DNA of 64,000 nt, from assembly GCA_963576725.1 (NCBI GenBank), contig OY755242.1:1688404-1752403 (forward strand), in the 5' to 3' direction. Under the pieces are notes generated by a model. The model did no database searches, was not told where the DNA came from, and was given only the letters and a program-made list of their open reading frames with translations. The stretch comes from Azorinus chamasolen (lineage: Eukaryota; Mollusca; Bivalvia; Cardiida; Solecurtidae). Positions 27,106-39,300 of the stretch are shown piece by piece. A program made the translations under genes and the position numbers. How positions within the stretch are numbered: position 1 is the first letter of the stretch; each line of letters starts with the position of its first letter.

Positions 27106-27555
27106 AGAGCTGTCGGCAGACAGCGCGCTCCACTTTATTTAGTGCTGGATAGTGTAGTGGAAGTCTTAGTCAGAAAGGGCAGATAACTATAGCAAAATTA
27201 ATTTTAGGGTTACATGCCCTTGTGAAATGAGCCCCCTTGTAATAGTTAACATGCATACCAAATTTGAACCAAATGTCTTGGACAGTTTCTGAGACATGGA
27301 CCGTAACATAAAAACTTAACCAACAATGAAAATTCTAAGTCGAAAAAGGGGCATAACTATGGCAAAATAATTTTTATGGTTGCCTACCCTTGTGAAATGG
27401 GTTGCCCTTGTGATAGTAAACATAGATACCAAATATGAACCAAATATCTTTGATGGTATCTGAGAAATGGACCTTAACAAAAAGGTTAACCAACGCCGAC
27501 GCCGACGAGAGGGTCATGACAATAGCTCCACTTTTTGAAAAAGTGGAGCTAAAAT
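27106..27555 (+). mobile_element. Pearl/Helentron-like non-autonomous element
   Basis: Starts ACAAGAGCTGTCGGCAGACA and contains two related halves with GGCATAACTATGGCAAAATA-type repeats. It ends with a hairpin AGCTCCACTTTTTGAAAAAG and its complement, directly before CTAAAA. This resembles bivalve pearl elements, which some authors place with Helentrons; I assign it by architecture only. Confidence 0.6.
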
Positions 27556-27654
27556 GCCAATCTTAGAAATTTCTGTTAATCATATATTAAACATTTTACA
27601 GCAACACTCATTTGTGTGACACAGAGAAATATTCCCATACACATTTGGTGTAGT

Positions 27655-27800
27655 CACCTTAAGTCATCGAGCGGGTTAAAACACAAGTCTCTACACCCTA
27701 GCCACGTATAAACACCTAGTCACCTTGAGTCCTTAATTGAACTAGTCACCTTTAGTCCTTAACACAAGTCTCATAGCCACGTATAAACAAGGTGTTCGTA
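27655..27800. repeat. Short direct repeats
   Basis: TAGTCACCTTRAGTCCTTAA occurs about three times and CATAGCCACGTATAAACA-like sequence twice. Confidence 0.6.
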
Positions 27801-28104
27801 ACCCTTTTGTCGACAAATAAATGCCGTCTGCTACGATTACGTTTCAAAGTCGGGTACTCTTCAATATCTTTTCAAAACGTACTATAAATGCCAAACATAT
27901 TGCATCGTGATCAAATCATGAGTTGCTCGGCGTCTCATCTGGATTTATGTAAACTGTTTAGTGTATCATGGACCCGTCTATGGCTGTAACAGAGTTAAAG
28001 AACGGGGAACAAGGACATTTGTATAACGGCAAAAATATATCTTTATACCTACATTATTGCAAGTAGTTTAAATGCGTATTTGTGGGGTAGGGGTTAAACC
28101 TGAA

Positions 28105-28200
28105 CTGATATATCGACATGTCAACATGTCTATGGTATATCATATATATATATGGTATATATCATGTCTGATATATCGACATGTCAACATGTCTACGGTA
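28105..28200. repeat. Direct repeat of a palindromic block
   Basis: TGATATATCGACATGTCAAC followed by ATGTCT occurs twice, separated by about 60 bp of TA-rich sequence. Confidence 0.8.
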
Positions 28201-28309
28201 TGTTCTCCTTTTACGCACTCGATTAAACTTTTGACTACAAAGCGCCACCGTGTCGGCGTTTGCAAACAACTTCGATTCAGATTAGGACTCAATCTGTTTG
28301 ATACCCGTT

Positions 28310-28836
28310 CAGCGGTTTCTAATACATGTTAATGGAACGAACGCAGGTACAAAAATTTAACAGGTTCAAATTTGAACGGACATGCTTTCTTTAAGTAGGC
28401 TAAGTGTGCTTAAGCCTTACAATTATTGATCTACTGATAACATTCCCTGCTCGTTAACCGATAGTTGTTTTGAAAATGATACTCGAAATGTTTTGTATTT
28501 TTTGAAAATGCCTAAAATACATAAACCGTTTGTGTTTAACATATATGCTAAAAAGACGTATATTGCAAGAACGTTCGCGTAAATGCTGAAGAATACAGAA
28601 CTTCTGTATTTTGATAAGAAACACCAAAACTATTCATTGATCTATTAGCGCTTTTGCTGGTTTCGTTTTAGTTTTGTAACTGTTCGAAACAGGTCGATAA
28701 TTTGTTACCCTAACTCGTCTGCACATTGTGAGATTATATCCTCAAACTGAGATCAAACCTTTAACCAGAGAGAGATATTGCTAACAAAATCACTACGTGT
28801 TTTACAATAGGTTTGGGTCTCGTGTAAAACACCTAA

Positions 28837-28837
<1 letters not shown>
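28310..28837. other. Intergenic, nothing recognised
   Basis: AT-rich sequence without open frames over 60 codons or recognisable repeats. Confidence 0.4.

Positions 28838-28918
<81 letters not shown>
28838..28918 (+). repeat. (AG)n microsatellite, about 40 repeats
   Basis: An uninterrupted AG run of about 80 bp. Lack of interruptions suggests recent expansion and likely length polymorphism. Confidence 0.97.
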
Positions 28919-28921
<3 letters not shown>

Positions 28922-28989
28922 CTGCTTCATACCGTTAACTGAGTGTTAAATCGACAATTCATTTCTCATTTTTTAATTGTCAACATTCC

Positions 28990-29285
28990 CAGATTCAACC
29001 CATTTTGAACCACGACAGTTACCCAATGCTCCATAGATACGCATAGTAACGTGACGAGACACAAAATGGACCAACATCAGACTGGCCATGTTAAAAGACG
29101 ATTGAATAGGACCTGCTCTGTTAACTTATGGAATAATATAAATCTAATTCTACAGTTTCTATCATGGCCATACATTTCTGTGTCCACATGCTGTTATAAG
29201 CACCCAACTAACTACAGCCATTCAATATGCATGATGACATTGTTTCTTACATGGACATTTATGGAGTCAAGGTTTAAGGAATATG
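28990..29285 (+). mobile_element. Sub-family A' hairpin MITE, worn
   Basis: CCATAGATACGCATAGTAAC, a GGACCTGCTCTGTTAACTTA arm and CATGGACATTTATGGAGTCA match the A' backbone. The overlapping 119-residue plus-strand frame has no support as a gene. Confidence 0.5.
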
Positions 29286-29896
29286 TGACTGGGTGCTTTA
29301 ATAGCCATTACCATCAAACTACACACCTAACCATCTCCATTAACCCATTGTTCCATACATATTCCGTAGGAAATAATGAAATATCTGAAAAAATCGACTG
29401 GTCATTTTGAGGTTTAATGTAAGGAAGCCTTTCAGCTGGTTTGTAGTATGTTTGGTGTTCTACCAGGGTTTTCTGCTTTGCACAAAACAATGAATTTTGT
29501 TCAATGTACTGAAAATTTCAGAGGTCGTTTTCCTCCGTTGAGTACCTGGATGTCGTCACAGAATTAAATGCTAGCTAAAATACCGTTAAAGTGTAACAAT
29601 ACCCAGATACAAAACAAACAATCAAGTAAACACAACCCATGCACATCTTTGAAACATGTGTTTTTATTTCAAACATTAAAAGAATATACGTTCGACACAC
29701 TGTACATACAATATTATAACCTATCCGTTAAGTCCCACAAAAAAATCTGTCAATAGTTTCACAAACGTCTTAACGAATTAGAAGTAAGTGCATATTGTAA
29801 CAGACTAGTTTGAGCAGATATTGGTATTGCAGCAGGTCAAGGGTTTAAGACGAAAACGAGTTAAACAGAATACAGATAAGGGTACGTACTCAAGTA

Positions 29897-30215
29897 CAGT
29901 TTAACGTTGACATTTCGAACTTCAAGGGATCATACAAATCAGTTCGAGATAACAGAGATTGGAGTTATCCGATTTAAAATCTGACCAATATCCCAAGTTC
30001 ATAGCTTAATGCAGGTCTAAAGTAATGCTGTAAGCTCCTGTTGGAGATTTCAGCATTATTTTAGACCTGCGTTAAGCTGTTACATGTGTTTCTAGAAATG
30101 TGTAGTGATACAATTTAGAACAATTCTGTATTGTAAATTTTGGAAGAACGGGACTGTTAATTATCCCGAAGTTCTGGTTATCCGAGTTCGAGATATCGAC
30201 GTTCAACTCCACTAA
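29897..30215. mobile_element. Mariner-type MITE, long version
   Basis: CAGTTTAACGTTGACATTTC after a TA, and GAGTTCGAGATATCGACGTT at the right, are related to the element at 11353. The core hairpin is TAGCTTAATGCAGGTCTAAA with its return arm. Confidence 0.7.
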
Positions 30216-30217
30216 AA

Positions 30218-30320
30218 TTCTCCATCAAACCCTATGTTGCGACCACTCTTCAGAATCGTCTCTTCGAGACGATTATAAGGACTGATCACAGCGCAGGGTT
30301 TGGTGGAGAAAGAACGGAAT
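30218..30320. mobile_element. Hairpin element 'CCACCAAACC' copy 1
   Basis: CTCCATCAAACCCTATGTTG and GCGCAGGGTTTGGTGGAG are inverse ends, with inner AATCGTCTCTTCGAGACGAT. Further copies lie at 33760, 42700 and 51515. Confidence 0.75.
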
Positions 30321-30568
30321 TATTCTTAAAAAAAATTACGCATCCTATTTTGACCTCTGTAATATTGTTATCCTTCCCGTGTTCTATTTGCAGTTTTAAG
30401 GCAACGCAGTTATCCATTTTCGCGCAAGATAATAACAAGTGATTAAAATTTATTCTTGATAATAAAGCACTAAAACTATAAAGCCTAAAAACTATGTTTT
30501 TATATATTAATTATAATTTGACATAATAGGTGATTTAACAGAACTTAATTAAAAATACATATACAATG

Positions 30569-30645
30569 AAATAGTATTAAAGTCAAGCAGGAAAAGCCAC
30601 ACACAAAACGCCACTATCACCAAAACACCGATAGAAAGCAACTTA
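30569..30645 (-). mobile_element. Retroelement 3' end fragment
   Basis: The minus strand reads GTGGCGTTTTGTGTGTGGCT and CTGCTTGACTTTAATACTAT, matching 26875 and 61290. Confidence 0.65.
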
Positions 30646-30659
30646 TATAGCAATATATA

Positions 30660-31605
30660 TTCAATCCACCAAGTACATTGTCGACATGCTTGACGTGTAT
30701 CGGCCCCGCAGAGAATTAAGGTCAGCAAGTAGCTCCTTGTCGTTGGTTGTACCAAAAAGTCGTAAGGTAAAATACGGTGAGAGAAGTTTCATGCATGCAG
30801 CTCCAAAACTCCGGAATGCTCTGCCATCAGGCATTAGAGATGCAAGCTCACTGGCATGTTTCAAAAGATCTCTGAAAACACATTTCTTCAACATATACTA
30901 CTAGGACAGTTTAGAAAAAGTAGCTTATAATCATCAATTCTCGTACCTTACGATTCCTTTGCCATTGCAGCCCTTGGGATATGCTGTAGGAATCAATCTC
31001 TCATTGACCGAATAGATAATCATGTGGTTCCTACCGGTTAGTGATTTCATATTTATTGTATATCATATTTATTGTATATATATTGCTTATAATTCACCGA
31101 CTTGGTATAAATAATCATGTGGTTCCTACCAGTTGGTGATTTTATACTTATTGTATATTTATTGCATATCTTTCATTGACAGGGTGGATAATCATGTGGT
31201 TCCTACCGGTTAGTGGTTATACATTTATTGTATATCTATTCCATATCTTTCATTGACCGGGTAGATAATCATGTGGTTCCTACCGGTTAGTGATTTTATA
31301 TTTATTGTATATATATTGCATACATTTCATTGACTGGATGGACGATCATGCCGTTCCTTCCGGTTTATGATTTCATATCTATTGTATATCTTTTGTATAT
31401 CCTTCACTGACCGTCCGGCTAGTGATTTTTATATTTATTGCATATCCATTGTAAATCTTTCATTGTCTGGATAGATAATCATGCGGTTCGTTCCGATTAT
31501 TGATTTCATCCATGTACAGCGCTTTTGAACGCACATATCCCGTGTGAAAAGAGCGCTATATAAATGTGGTATAATAATAATAATAATAATAATAATATAT
31601 ACACA
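30660..31605 (+). mobile_element. LINE 3' end (CR1/L2-type): end of ORF2 plus 3' UTR
   Basis: A plus-strand frame from about 30660 to a TAG at 30902 contains YRPRRELRSASSSLSLVVPK, YGERSFMHAAPKLRNALPSG and LACFKRSLKTHFF, the conserved region after the reverse transcriptase of many non-LTR ORF2 proteins. The 3' UTR has about five roughly 80-bp repeats with ATCATGTGGTTCCTACCGGT (about 31010-31500), then GAGCGCTATATAAATGTGGT and a TAA microsatellite, a typical LINE tail. Everything upstream is missing: a 5'-truncated insertion. Confidence 0.82.
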
Positions 31606-31609
31606 TACC

Positions 31610-32820
31610 CACACATACAGAAGAAAGTCACATACAAGACGCAATCACCACTAACACATCGCTAGACAGCATGTCACACACACACGCACATAACCAAACA
31701 CACGCAAACACACGAGAAGAACATATAAAACACCAACAAATACAAAAGCACCAGAGACAAACAAAAGCAAGATTAAAAAAGAGAGAACCGCCTTGGCACG
31801 GTCAGTAAACCGGTTACGGACGTCCTAACCTCACACTTATCTCAAAGTCACCCTAGCTAAACAAACATTGTAAATAAAGGTATCACCGCCGGACTACCCC
31901 CACAATATAGAAGCCAGTAATCACAGGACAAAATGTAAAACATAGCATAACAACTTTGAAAGTCCGTCAAAAATGTACTCAATGACTTTGCTGAAGACAG
32001 AACAACTGCAGGGAAGCCGATAAGGGCACGACAGAGAACAGGTAATGCATGAGTATAGTAAGCACATCCCATTTCTGGGTATAAGAGTATACCACCAATC
32101 CACCATAGAGTACTACTCTTTGCCTATCATCGTGCAAGCAAAGAGGGAAGTGTAGCGACCTACTGTAAAGGGGTCGATAACCAAACGTACAGTGTGTTGC
32201 AATATAATAGGGTCATAACCTTCTTTCCTAAAGGTTTTAATGCGTTTAATAAACAAATCGTGGAAACGGAAATTACCATGAATTTTCCTAAGTTTTTAGG
32301 GGTAAATAATGTACTAATGAGGGATAAATTTCGATAATAGGATTTTGAAAAAAGCTTTCCGAATTTTATGATATCTGTAGCCTTGCTTATGAAGTTTATG
32401 AGTTATAACTAAATTACGACTATTAAAATTTTCCAGCAAAGAACAGGCTCGGGCAAAGCGAATAAGTTGAGCAATATAAACCTCATAGACCGGGGAACAT
32501 CGAAATCTTCCCGATCATCGTATATTTTTGACGAAACCTTATCACCCGTTTTCAGAATATCTTTATCATTAGTGATTTATCAAAGGCACTAACAATGTCA
32601 GATTGTGTATAAGGTTTTAAGCTAAACATGACATCTTGACGATATATGGTATCCCCATAGCGCACAAATATGTTATCTAAAAGAAATTTGAAAGATCTAC
32701 AAACATCAAGGCAAGTACACATTGTGTAATTTTCAACTTCAGAATTAAGTTCTCTGTAATTATGTTTTGAAATATGAAAACAGTCTGGAGTCCATATAAT
32801 ATAGAATCTTTACACATTTA
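31610..32820 (-). pseudogene. Decayed reverse-transcriptase element with its 3' end
   Basis: The minus strand at about 32590-32720 keeps an open stretch with CLDVCRSFKFLLDNIFVRYG, then DTIYRQ and DVMFSLKPYTQSDIVSAFDK. In relatives I know, the G-I-P-M-G-T box follows YRQ, so a block appears to be deleted. The clade (Penelope-like or other) is uncertain. The last 300 bp (31610-31930) aligns with the plus-strand copy at 60.9-61.37 kb, marking the 3' region. Confidence 0.6.
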
Positions 32821-32904
32821 ATTCAAATGAAAAAAGCAACACACAGAGAATACTTAAATGATATTTTGATTTTAGTCCAATTAGATTAGCAATTTATATA
32901 TAGT

Positions 32905-33087
32905 TAAACCTTTCGCTGCCAATGACTACCCCGTGATAGCATATGTAAACAGCTTGGACACTGATGAATTTTATCAGGATCCAATCTGTTTCATGTTGTG
33001 ATTATGGTCCTTGAACGACAATTAAAAAGAAAACTGTAGCTAGCATCAAATATTGCAGGTGTAACTACATGGAACCGAAAGGGTTAA
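32905..33087 (+). mobile_element. Family C hairpin MITE, worn
   Basis: AAACCTTTCGCTGCCAATGA at the left, TGTAAACAGCTTGGACACTG in the arm and ACCGAAAGGGTTAA at the right. Its final TTAA (33084-33087) also opens the next element. Confidence 0.65.
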
Positions 33088-33325
33088 TCCTTTACTCCAT
33101 ACATACGCATTGTCCCGCCTTTGCATACAAAGTAGATCCAGCTCATCTACGACTCGTTTAATCTGGGTCTGCCCTCTTTGCTTATTGATTAATATATATT
33201 TTATACTACAGTTTCTACCATGATCAAAACATTTGTGTTCGTATACCATTATAAAAAAATAATGTATTTGATATTCATGATGTCGTTGTTTCTTTCAATA
33301 TTCGTCGAGTAAAGGTTTCAGTTAT
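33084..33325 (+). mobile_element. Sub-family A' hairpin MITE
   Basis: TTAATCCTTTACTCCATACA at the left. Arms TACAAAGTAGATCCAGCTCA and TAATCTGGGTCTGCCCTCTT. Right end GAGTAAAGGTTTCAG has lost its TTAA. Confidence 0.65.
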
Positions 33326-33759
33326 TTCAATACATACATTTGATTATACAGGCTGCCACCTGTTTACATAATTTCATACTAATCACTAAACGAGGAATAT
33401 ACTAGGATACATATATCAGGAGAAAGGATTTGTTTATAATATAATCAATTAAAAAGCTATGGTAATTTAACATTGTAATGAAATGAAATATTACCTCCGA
33501 ACTGTCATAATATTTTTCAAAACATCTGACCATTTAAATTGTTTATATGCTGTGGAACCCAGATATATCGAACTTTACAAATTACTTCGAGCTAACGGGA
33601 CTTCGGGCCAACATATGTCTAACTTTCTCAAGTTGAAAGCTTATGTTCAAAGCTGATGTAAGATCTTTCAGTATTACTTTCCCCGTGCATCAAGCCGTTG
33701 CATTCATTTTAGGTATGAGCAGTTAGAGGTTCAGATTAAATGCGTAAATTAAAACATTT

Positions 33760-33850
33760 TCACCGAATCCTATATTGTGACCACACTTTAGAATCCTCTC
33801 GATGAGGCGATTTTAAATAGTGGTCGCAACACAGGGTTTAGTGGTAAAAT
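33760..33850. mobile_element. Hairpin element 'CCACCAAACC' copy 2
   Basis: TCACCGAATCCTATATTGTG and CAACACAGGGTTTAGTGGTA are diverged inverse ends. Confidence 0.6.
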
Positions 33851-33896
33851 AACAAATTTAGGTTGTTAGTACGCATGTTTATCTGTTGCAGCGATA

Positions 33897-34015
33897 CAGT
33901 TATATGCAGTTATATGCAATGAAACAGTTATATGCAGTTATATGCAGTGATAAAGTTATATGCAGTTATATGCAATGAAACAGTTATATGCAGTTATATG
34001 CAGTGATAAAGTTTA
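33897..34015 (+). repeat. Minisatellite, nested 11/28/57 bp periods
   Basis: AGTTATATGCAGTTATATGC blocks alternate with AATGAAAC and AGTGATAAAG spacers, so a short repeat has been duplicated as a larger unit. Confidence 0.85.
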
Positions 34016-34499
34016 AAACAAGTCTGTATTTCAAATGTGGAAGGGGCCGATTTTTAACTTCGAGTTATCTCTCGAGTTGTACTGTATATAACGCAGTATT
34101 CATATTTAATAACAAATTAACAATGCAGAGGAATAAATAAATAAATCCATAAAACAACAGCAACATAAAACAGTCTTTCTAAAAAAGAGCTTAACTCACG
34201 CCTATTAATTATGCATTAACAATTATCATGCTAAAAACAAAACAGCATTCTAAACTTCTGCACTTTCATCTGATTCGTTAGAGCTTTCTAGAAACTATTG
34301 AATGAGTATCAAACAGCTTTGCTCGTGGTGTTTGACAATTCACAGATTGGACACACATTAGTTTGTAAATATAAGAAAGGTTTACAGAAAGGTTAAAATT
34401 TTCGCGTTGAAGTTTTGTTTAAATTAGTGTAACAAAAGATACAAATATTTAGTCTCATTTAAAGCACATTCTTTCTCGTTTCTGATTTCTAATGTATCT

Positions 34500-34877
34500 A
34501 ATACAGCAGTTGAATCTGTCTTAAGTGGTCATTCGTTTACTGAACATAGCAGTCTTAAAAAGCAGATGGTTGCTTACTTCAGGGCAAAAGTAATACAGAA
34601 AGCTCTTATTTCCGGATTACTTTTGACCTGCATTTATCCACCACCTGCCTCAATGGCCCATAATTAGACATGTTTTTGGTGACCGCTTTAGGCAGTTTCT
34701 ACTGCCTCAATGACCCATAAGTAGACATGTTTTCGGTGACCGCTTTAGGCAGTTTCTACTGCCTCAATGGCCCATAATTAGACATGTTTTTGGTGACCGC
34801 TTTAGGCAGTTTCTACTGCCTCAATGGCCCATAATTAGACATGTTTTTGGTGGCCGCTTTAGGCAGTTTCTACTGTA
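34500..34877. mobile_element. Mariner-type MITE whose right arm is amplified fourfold
   Basis: The body at 34500-34640 is a normal diverged copy. The right end, CTGCCTCAATGGCCCATAAT to TTTAGGCAGTTTCTACTG, is then present four times in tandem at a period of about 62 bp (34640-34877). Confidence 0.8.
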
Positions 34878-34956
34878 ATTCGTCTAGGAGCTCTCATGTT
34901 CCATCCGTTTAACCAGTCAATGCTGACTATTCAATCTACTGCGTTTGTAAAGGCAT

Positions 34957-35220
34957 AAACTATTTCCCTGTTCTATATTTACTGTACTGTACTGTATTTC
35001 AATACCTAAAACTACCTAGTATTCATGGACAAAACCAATTGTAAAGAAATATGAAAGATTGAAGAGCGTAGCCAGTTTAGAAACATAAGAAACAGATCTA
35101 TAAAAATTCCATTAACAAACAGGGTAGACCCAGATCAAACAGCTCTTATAGTAGCCGCCTTATCTGGGCCTACTCTGTTTGCATCTGCGTGAAAAGGCGT
35201 TTTATGAAGGAAAGAGTTAA
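34957..35220 (+). mobile_element. Family A hairpin MITE
   Basis: AAACTATTTCCCTGTTCTAT at the left and GGAAAGAGTTAA at the right. In the hairpin at 35115-35182 both arms carry A at the usual T/A position, an exception to the rule. It lies about 120 bp beyond the HSPA12-like stop. Confidence 0.75.
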
Positions 35221-35339
35221 CTGGTGTATATATTCAGAAAATAGTATTGTACGACATTAGCCATCAACAAATGTCTCCGTATAACAAGAGTTATTGTAAT
35301 CGTCAAAACAAATCGCATTTCAGTTGTCTCGTTCTAAGT

Positions 35340-36385
35340 TCAAAGAAAGTCAAAGTAGGCTTTAGATTTTGTATTGTTCTCCAACTCCTCTGCTTCAACA
35401 TTGAGCTCGGTATCACCAAACATCATGCGAACTTCCACCTTTATCCTTTTATTCAATTGTGGTAGAGGTACAAGAAGCTTTCCGGCAGGACTACATCCTT
35501 CCTCATCCACAAATCTGGGATTGGGTTTCTCCGATACAAATACTTTCAGCTCCATTACCGTCTGGCCTATCTTCAATGAAATGTGCTTTCCTGTTTTGGG
35601 GTCTCCCGTTTGAACCAAATCTCCTTTGCGTATGTATATTTTAAACACGTCTCTACATCTGTCATCATTTGCCACAGTTACCCTATGTGTCGCTGGGTGG
35701 CATTTAGGGTCAAACGGGGGTGATATGTTGATACCATAAGTGTATTTGGCCATTCTTGAGGAAACGGATTTTGGAATGTGTCCATATAAAACAGCACCCT
35801 TGACGACAGCAAGAATGGTCTCCTTTGGGATAATCACCTTGATGTCTGGAAAGTGTTCCTTGATTGCGCTCTGCATGATATGCGATTCTGAAAATCCACC
35901 AACCATTAAAAATACATTAGTGCCATGTACCTCGTCTTTGCGCATAATGTCTTTGATGTACTTTACTAGTTGTCCTGCGCACAGTTTGAAAATTGCTTTC
36001 ATTTTTGCTGCATTAAGAGTCAGTTTATCGCCATCCCATTCAACGGTGTTGCAGTGCGGTGATTGTTTAATTGCTTCTGAAATATCTTCCTTGTTTTCTT
36101 GCTTATAGTACTCTGCCATTTTATACGACACAGTAACCGTTAGTTCGTCAGTAGATGAATTAAATGTCCTTTTCATGCGTTCAAAATCCGTCATCATATT
36201 CATGCAGCTGTACGGGTGCTCATTTTTGAACTTTATGTAGACTGGGGCACCCAACAGTTTCATGAGAAGATTCACAAATTCCCGATCTACCCTTGTTCCT
36301 CCGAAATATCCTCCACTTGGCGGGTGAAGCTCTGTCGTTCCACCATTTTCCTCACGCCTCTGTACAGTTATATCCACAGTTCCAC
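35340..36385 (-). CDS. HSPA12-like exon 4 (last)
   Basis: Begins mid-codon in the second phosphate loop (GGGTVDITVQRREENGG), contains VGGFSES and ends SKAYFDFL with TGA. Acceptor TTTCTACTGAAG. The antisense frames over this exon are shadows. Confidence 0.94.
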
Positions 36386-39300
36386 CTTCAGTAGAAATTT
36401 ATTCTGAGTGGTTAAGATAGATGGTAGCTTATGACGAAAATAATTAATAAATTTATGAGAAAAGCTTTCTGCATAAATTTTGTTTCATATTTCATTAACC
36501 CTTTCACCGCTAATGCCGCAAAAATCCACCACAACAAATAGTGTAGTCCCAGATTATACGCCACCTTCTCAAGGCGGCATCTGATCAGGCACTTCAATTT
36601 TTGTATCAAACGCTCTTTCTGTATCTGTGCTTTATTCCTTTGAAAAGTGCATTTGTTTATTATCATTTCCTTATATTATCAAATGATTTAACAAAATTGT
36701 TTTGCAGACAACAATATTAAGTGTATTCTGAAAATGGGTGATCCTTCGAAAGCAAAAGTAGAAATGCAAAAATAGAAAATTGCAGACTCGGTTTTATTGA
36801 GTCTGTTCATGAGTAGTAATTAAAAGTGCAACACTACTCACGCCCCCTAGCACCGACTTAAGCAGTATTCAATTTTCAAAACTAATAACATCAAAGGCGC
36901 CGAAATGGTTAAGCAACCACCTGCTAATATCGATCGCCATAGTTTTTCATTTATATGGTCGTTGTATGAAGGTTCTACTGTAAATTTATGCTTCTTTTAC
37001 CACTAAAATATGCTGGGGAATAGTTAACATTGTTTGACAAACACGATACAGATTTAGTTACTCAAATAACCCTTTATACGCGGGAACCGGGTATATAAGC
37101 CCGTTGCAACAGCGTATACCAGGGTCCCTGCTTATAAAACCTTTAGTTGAGTCTGAGTACGTTCTCAAGCTTTTGATTGGTTAGATTTGAGCCTCTAGCT
37201 CAAATCTGACCAATCAAAAGCTTGAGAACTCAAATCTGACCAATCAAAAGCTTGGGAACAAAACTCAGACTCAACTAAAAGCTTTATAAGCATGGACCCA
37301 GATCAAAGGGATCCCATGGAAACCCGTTGATAAGGGCTTATGCTGTTTGTCATACAAGTTATATCTACAGTAATACATTTTGATACAATATTTTTCTTTA
37401 ACTAATATTCAGAAAAAGATGAATCACTTTGAATTATTCACCAGATTAAGGGGTAACAAACTAGTAATAGCGGTATATATGTATGATAATTTGTTTCTTA
37501 TTGTACCTCCGATATCAATTAGCATAAATTTCTGCCCCGTTTCCGATATATTCCAATCTTTTGTGGCCTGTTTCTTTGCTACTTGCTCTTCGTTATCGAC
37601 TTGACAATAGAGAGACGCAGCTTCTGGTTCTAGGGCAATCGTTAATTGTCCACCGTCTATGCCAGCCTACAGGAAAAGTAATCAGTATATATACACATAC
37701 AGCAAAATTCCGATTATTTGAACACTCCAATATGTAACATTATTGATCTTTAAGATATTTGGCAGCTTAATGCATGAGGAACTTTCCGCATGACTTTCAC
37801 CCTGTATTAAGCAGCCGCCTGTCTACAAGGAATGCAATCTGCATTACTAAAATGTCGAAATATCATTTTACTGTATTTGCAACTTATTTATTGACATGTG
37901 CAAAACACAGAACAATATATGTATTTATACCGTTTATGCTCTGAGTTGAACCTATTCTTTTTGTTCTTTAAAAGTGTTGTCATCAGCAAAATATCACGTC
38001 AATTACAAGTTGAATTAAAATTCACGAGGTCATAAGTTCTTACATGAATATTCATGGAGTAAAGGGTTAAGTAAAGATAATGCTATTCTGAATATAATCT
38101 AACTGCATTATTATAATTACGTATGATCTATATTCTTTCAAAAACATACAAAGCATACCTTTATCACAAGAGGGCCATGGGGCCCTATATAACTCACCTT
38201 TTAATTGAAAGAAATCTCATAAAAATGATCAAAGTTATTATAATGGTTTCAACTGAAGATTATATAACTTGTTCAAAATGCATGGTAGTCAAACTTAATT
38301 CCCAATATGGTCATCAGAAGTATACTAAATACCCTTCAAATTGGACCACCATTTTTGGAGAACATAATTTTGTAAACGTATCTGTTTAAATGCATTTATA
38401 TAATGAAATCCAGTCCCGATATCAACAGCATTTTGATTTTTTGACGAAGGGTCACCAAGCGACTATTCCTACTAAATAGCGTTCTAACTGGAGCATCGAT
38501 TTTGGAGATGTCTTAAAGGTTTTCTAGATAGTTATATAAGGAAATTTAGCGACGCCTCTGCCGGCCATGTGTTTTGAGACATCAACATCATTTTAACACA
38601 TATGGCGCAATCATGCAACCACAGTACCGACGAGTGACCCTCACAGGTACCCATTTTAACCAGTGTTTGGAGAGGAGGTGCGGGTGGGAGACACGGAAAC
38701 GCGTCTCTGAAATTTCCGGGAGGGACCGGGATTTGAACCCAGGACCTCCGGACTGATAGTCAAGCGCGTTACCACTAGATCACCGCACACTGATAAAGGG
38801 TCATCAGAAAAAGATTTCGCCAAATACCATTCAAATTGAACCACCGGTTTTGGGGGAGAATACTTTTAAAGGTTTCTATATAGTTATATAAGGAACATTA
38901 ACCCCGACCCTGGCGGCGTTGTATTTTTGAGATGTCAATATTATTTTACAAATGTTGGATAAATGATCACCAGAAGACTATTCTTACCAAATGCTTTTCA
39001 AATTGGATCATCGGTTTTGCATTAGAAGATTGTTAAATATTTAATACAGTAAAACCCCTCTAATGCGACAACTTAATGAATAAACATTGGTGTCTTTATA
39101 AGCAGGTGGTTGCTTTAAACAGGACAAAAGTAATGCAGAAAGATCCTCTAGGAACTTTCTGCATTATGTTGTCCTGCATTAAGCTACCACCTGCATCTAG
39201 CACCCAAAATTATACCTCCTTTATGTGGTCGCATTAGCGGGGTATTACTGTATATAGTTAATAAGAGGAACTCTAGCCACAACCTTGTTGTTTTTAGATA

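Larger units (their letters stand above)
33545..34090. mobile_element. Mariner-type MITE with nested hairpin and minisatellite
   Basis: CTGTGGAACCCAGATATATC at the left and CGAGTTGTACTGTATA at the right resemble the long mariner-type ends. Between them are hairpin element copy 2 (33760-33850) and a minisatellite (33897-34015). Confidence 0.5.

Noticed and set aside
29051..29410. 119-residue plus-strand frame
   Set aside because: It overlaps a worn A' hairpin MITE and matches no protein family I know.
35374..36108. Plus-strand frames of 61-122 residues over the HSPA12-like last exon
   Set aside because: Antisense shadows of a strongly supported coding exon.
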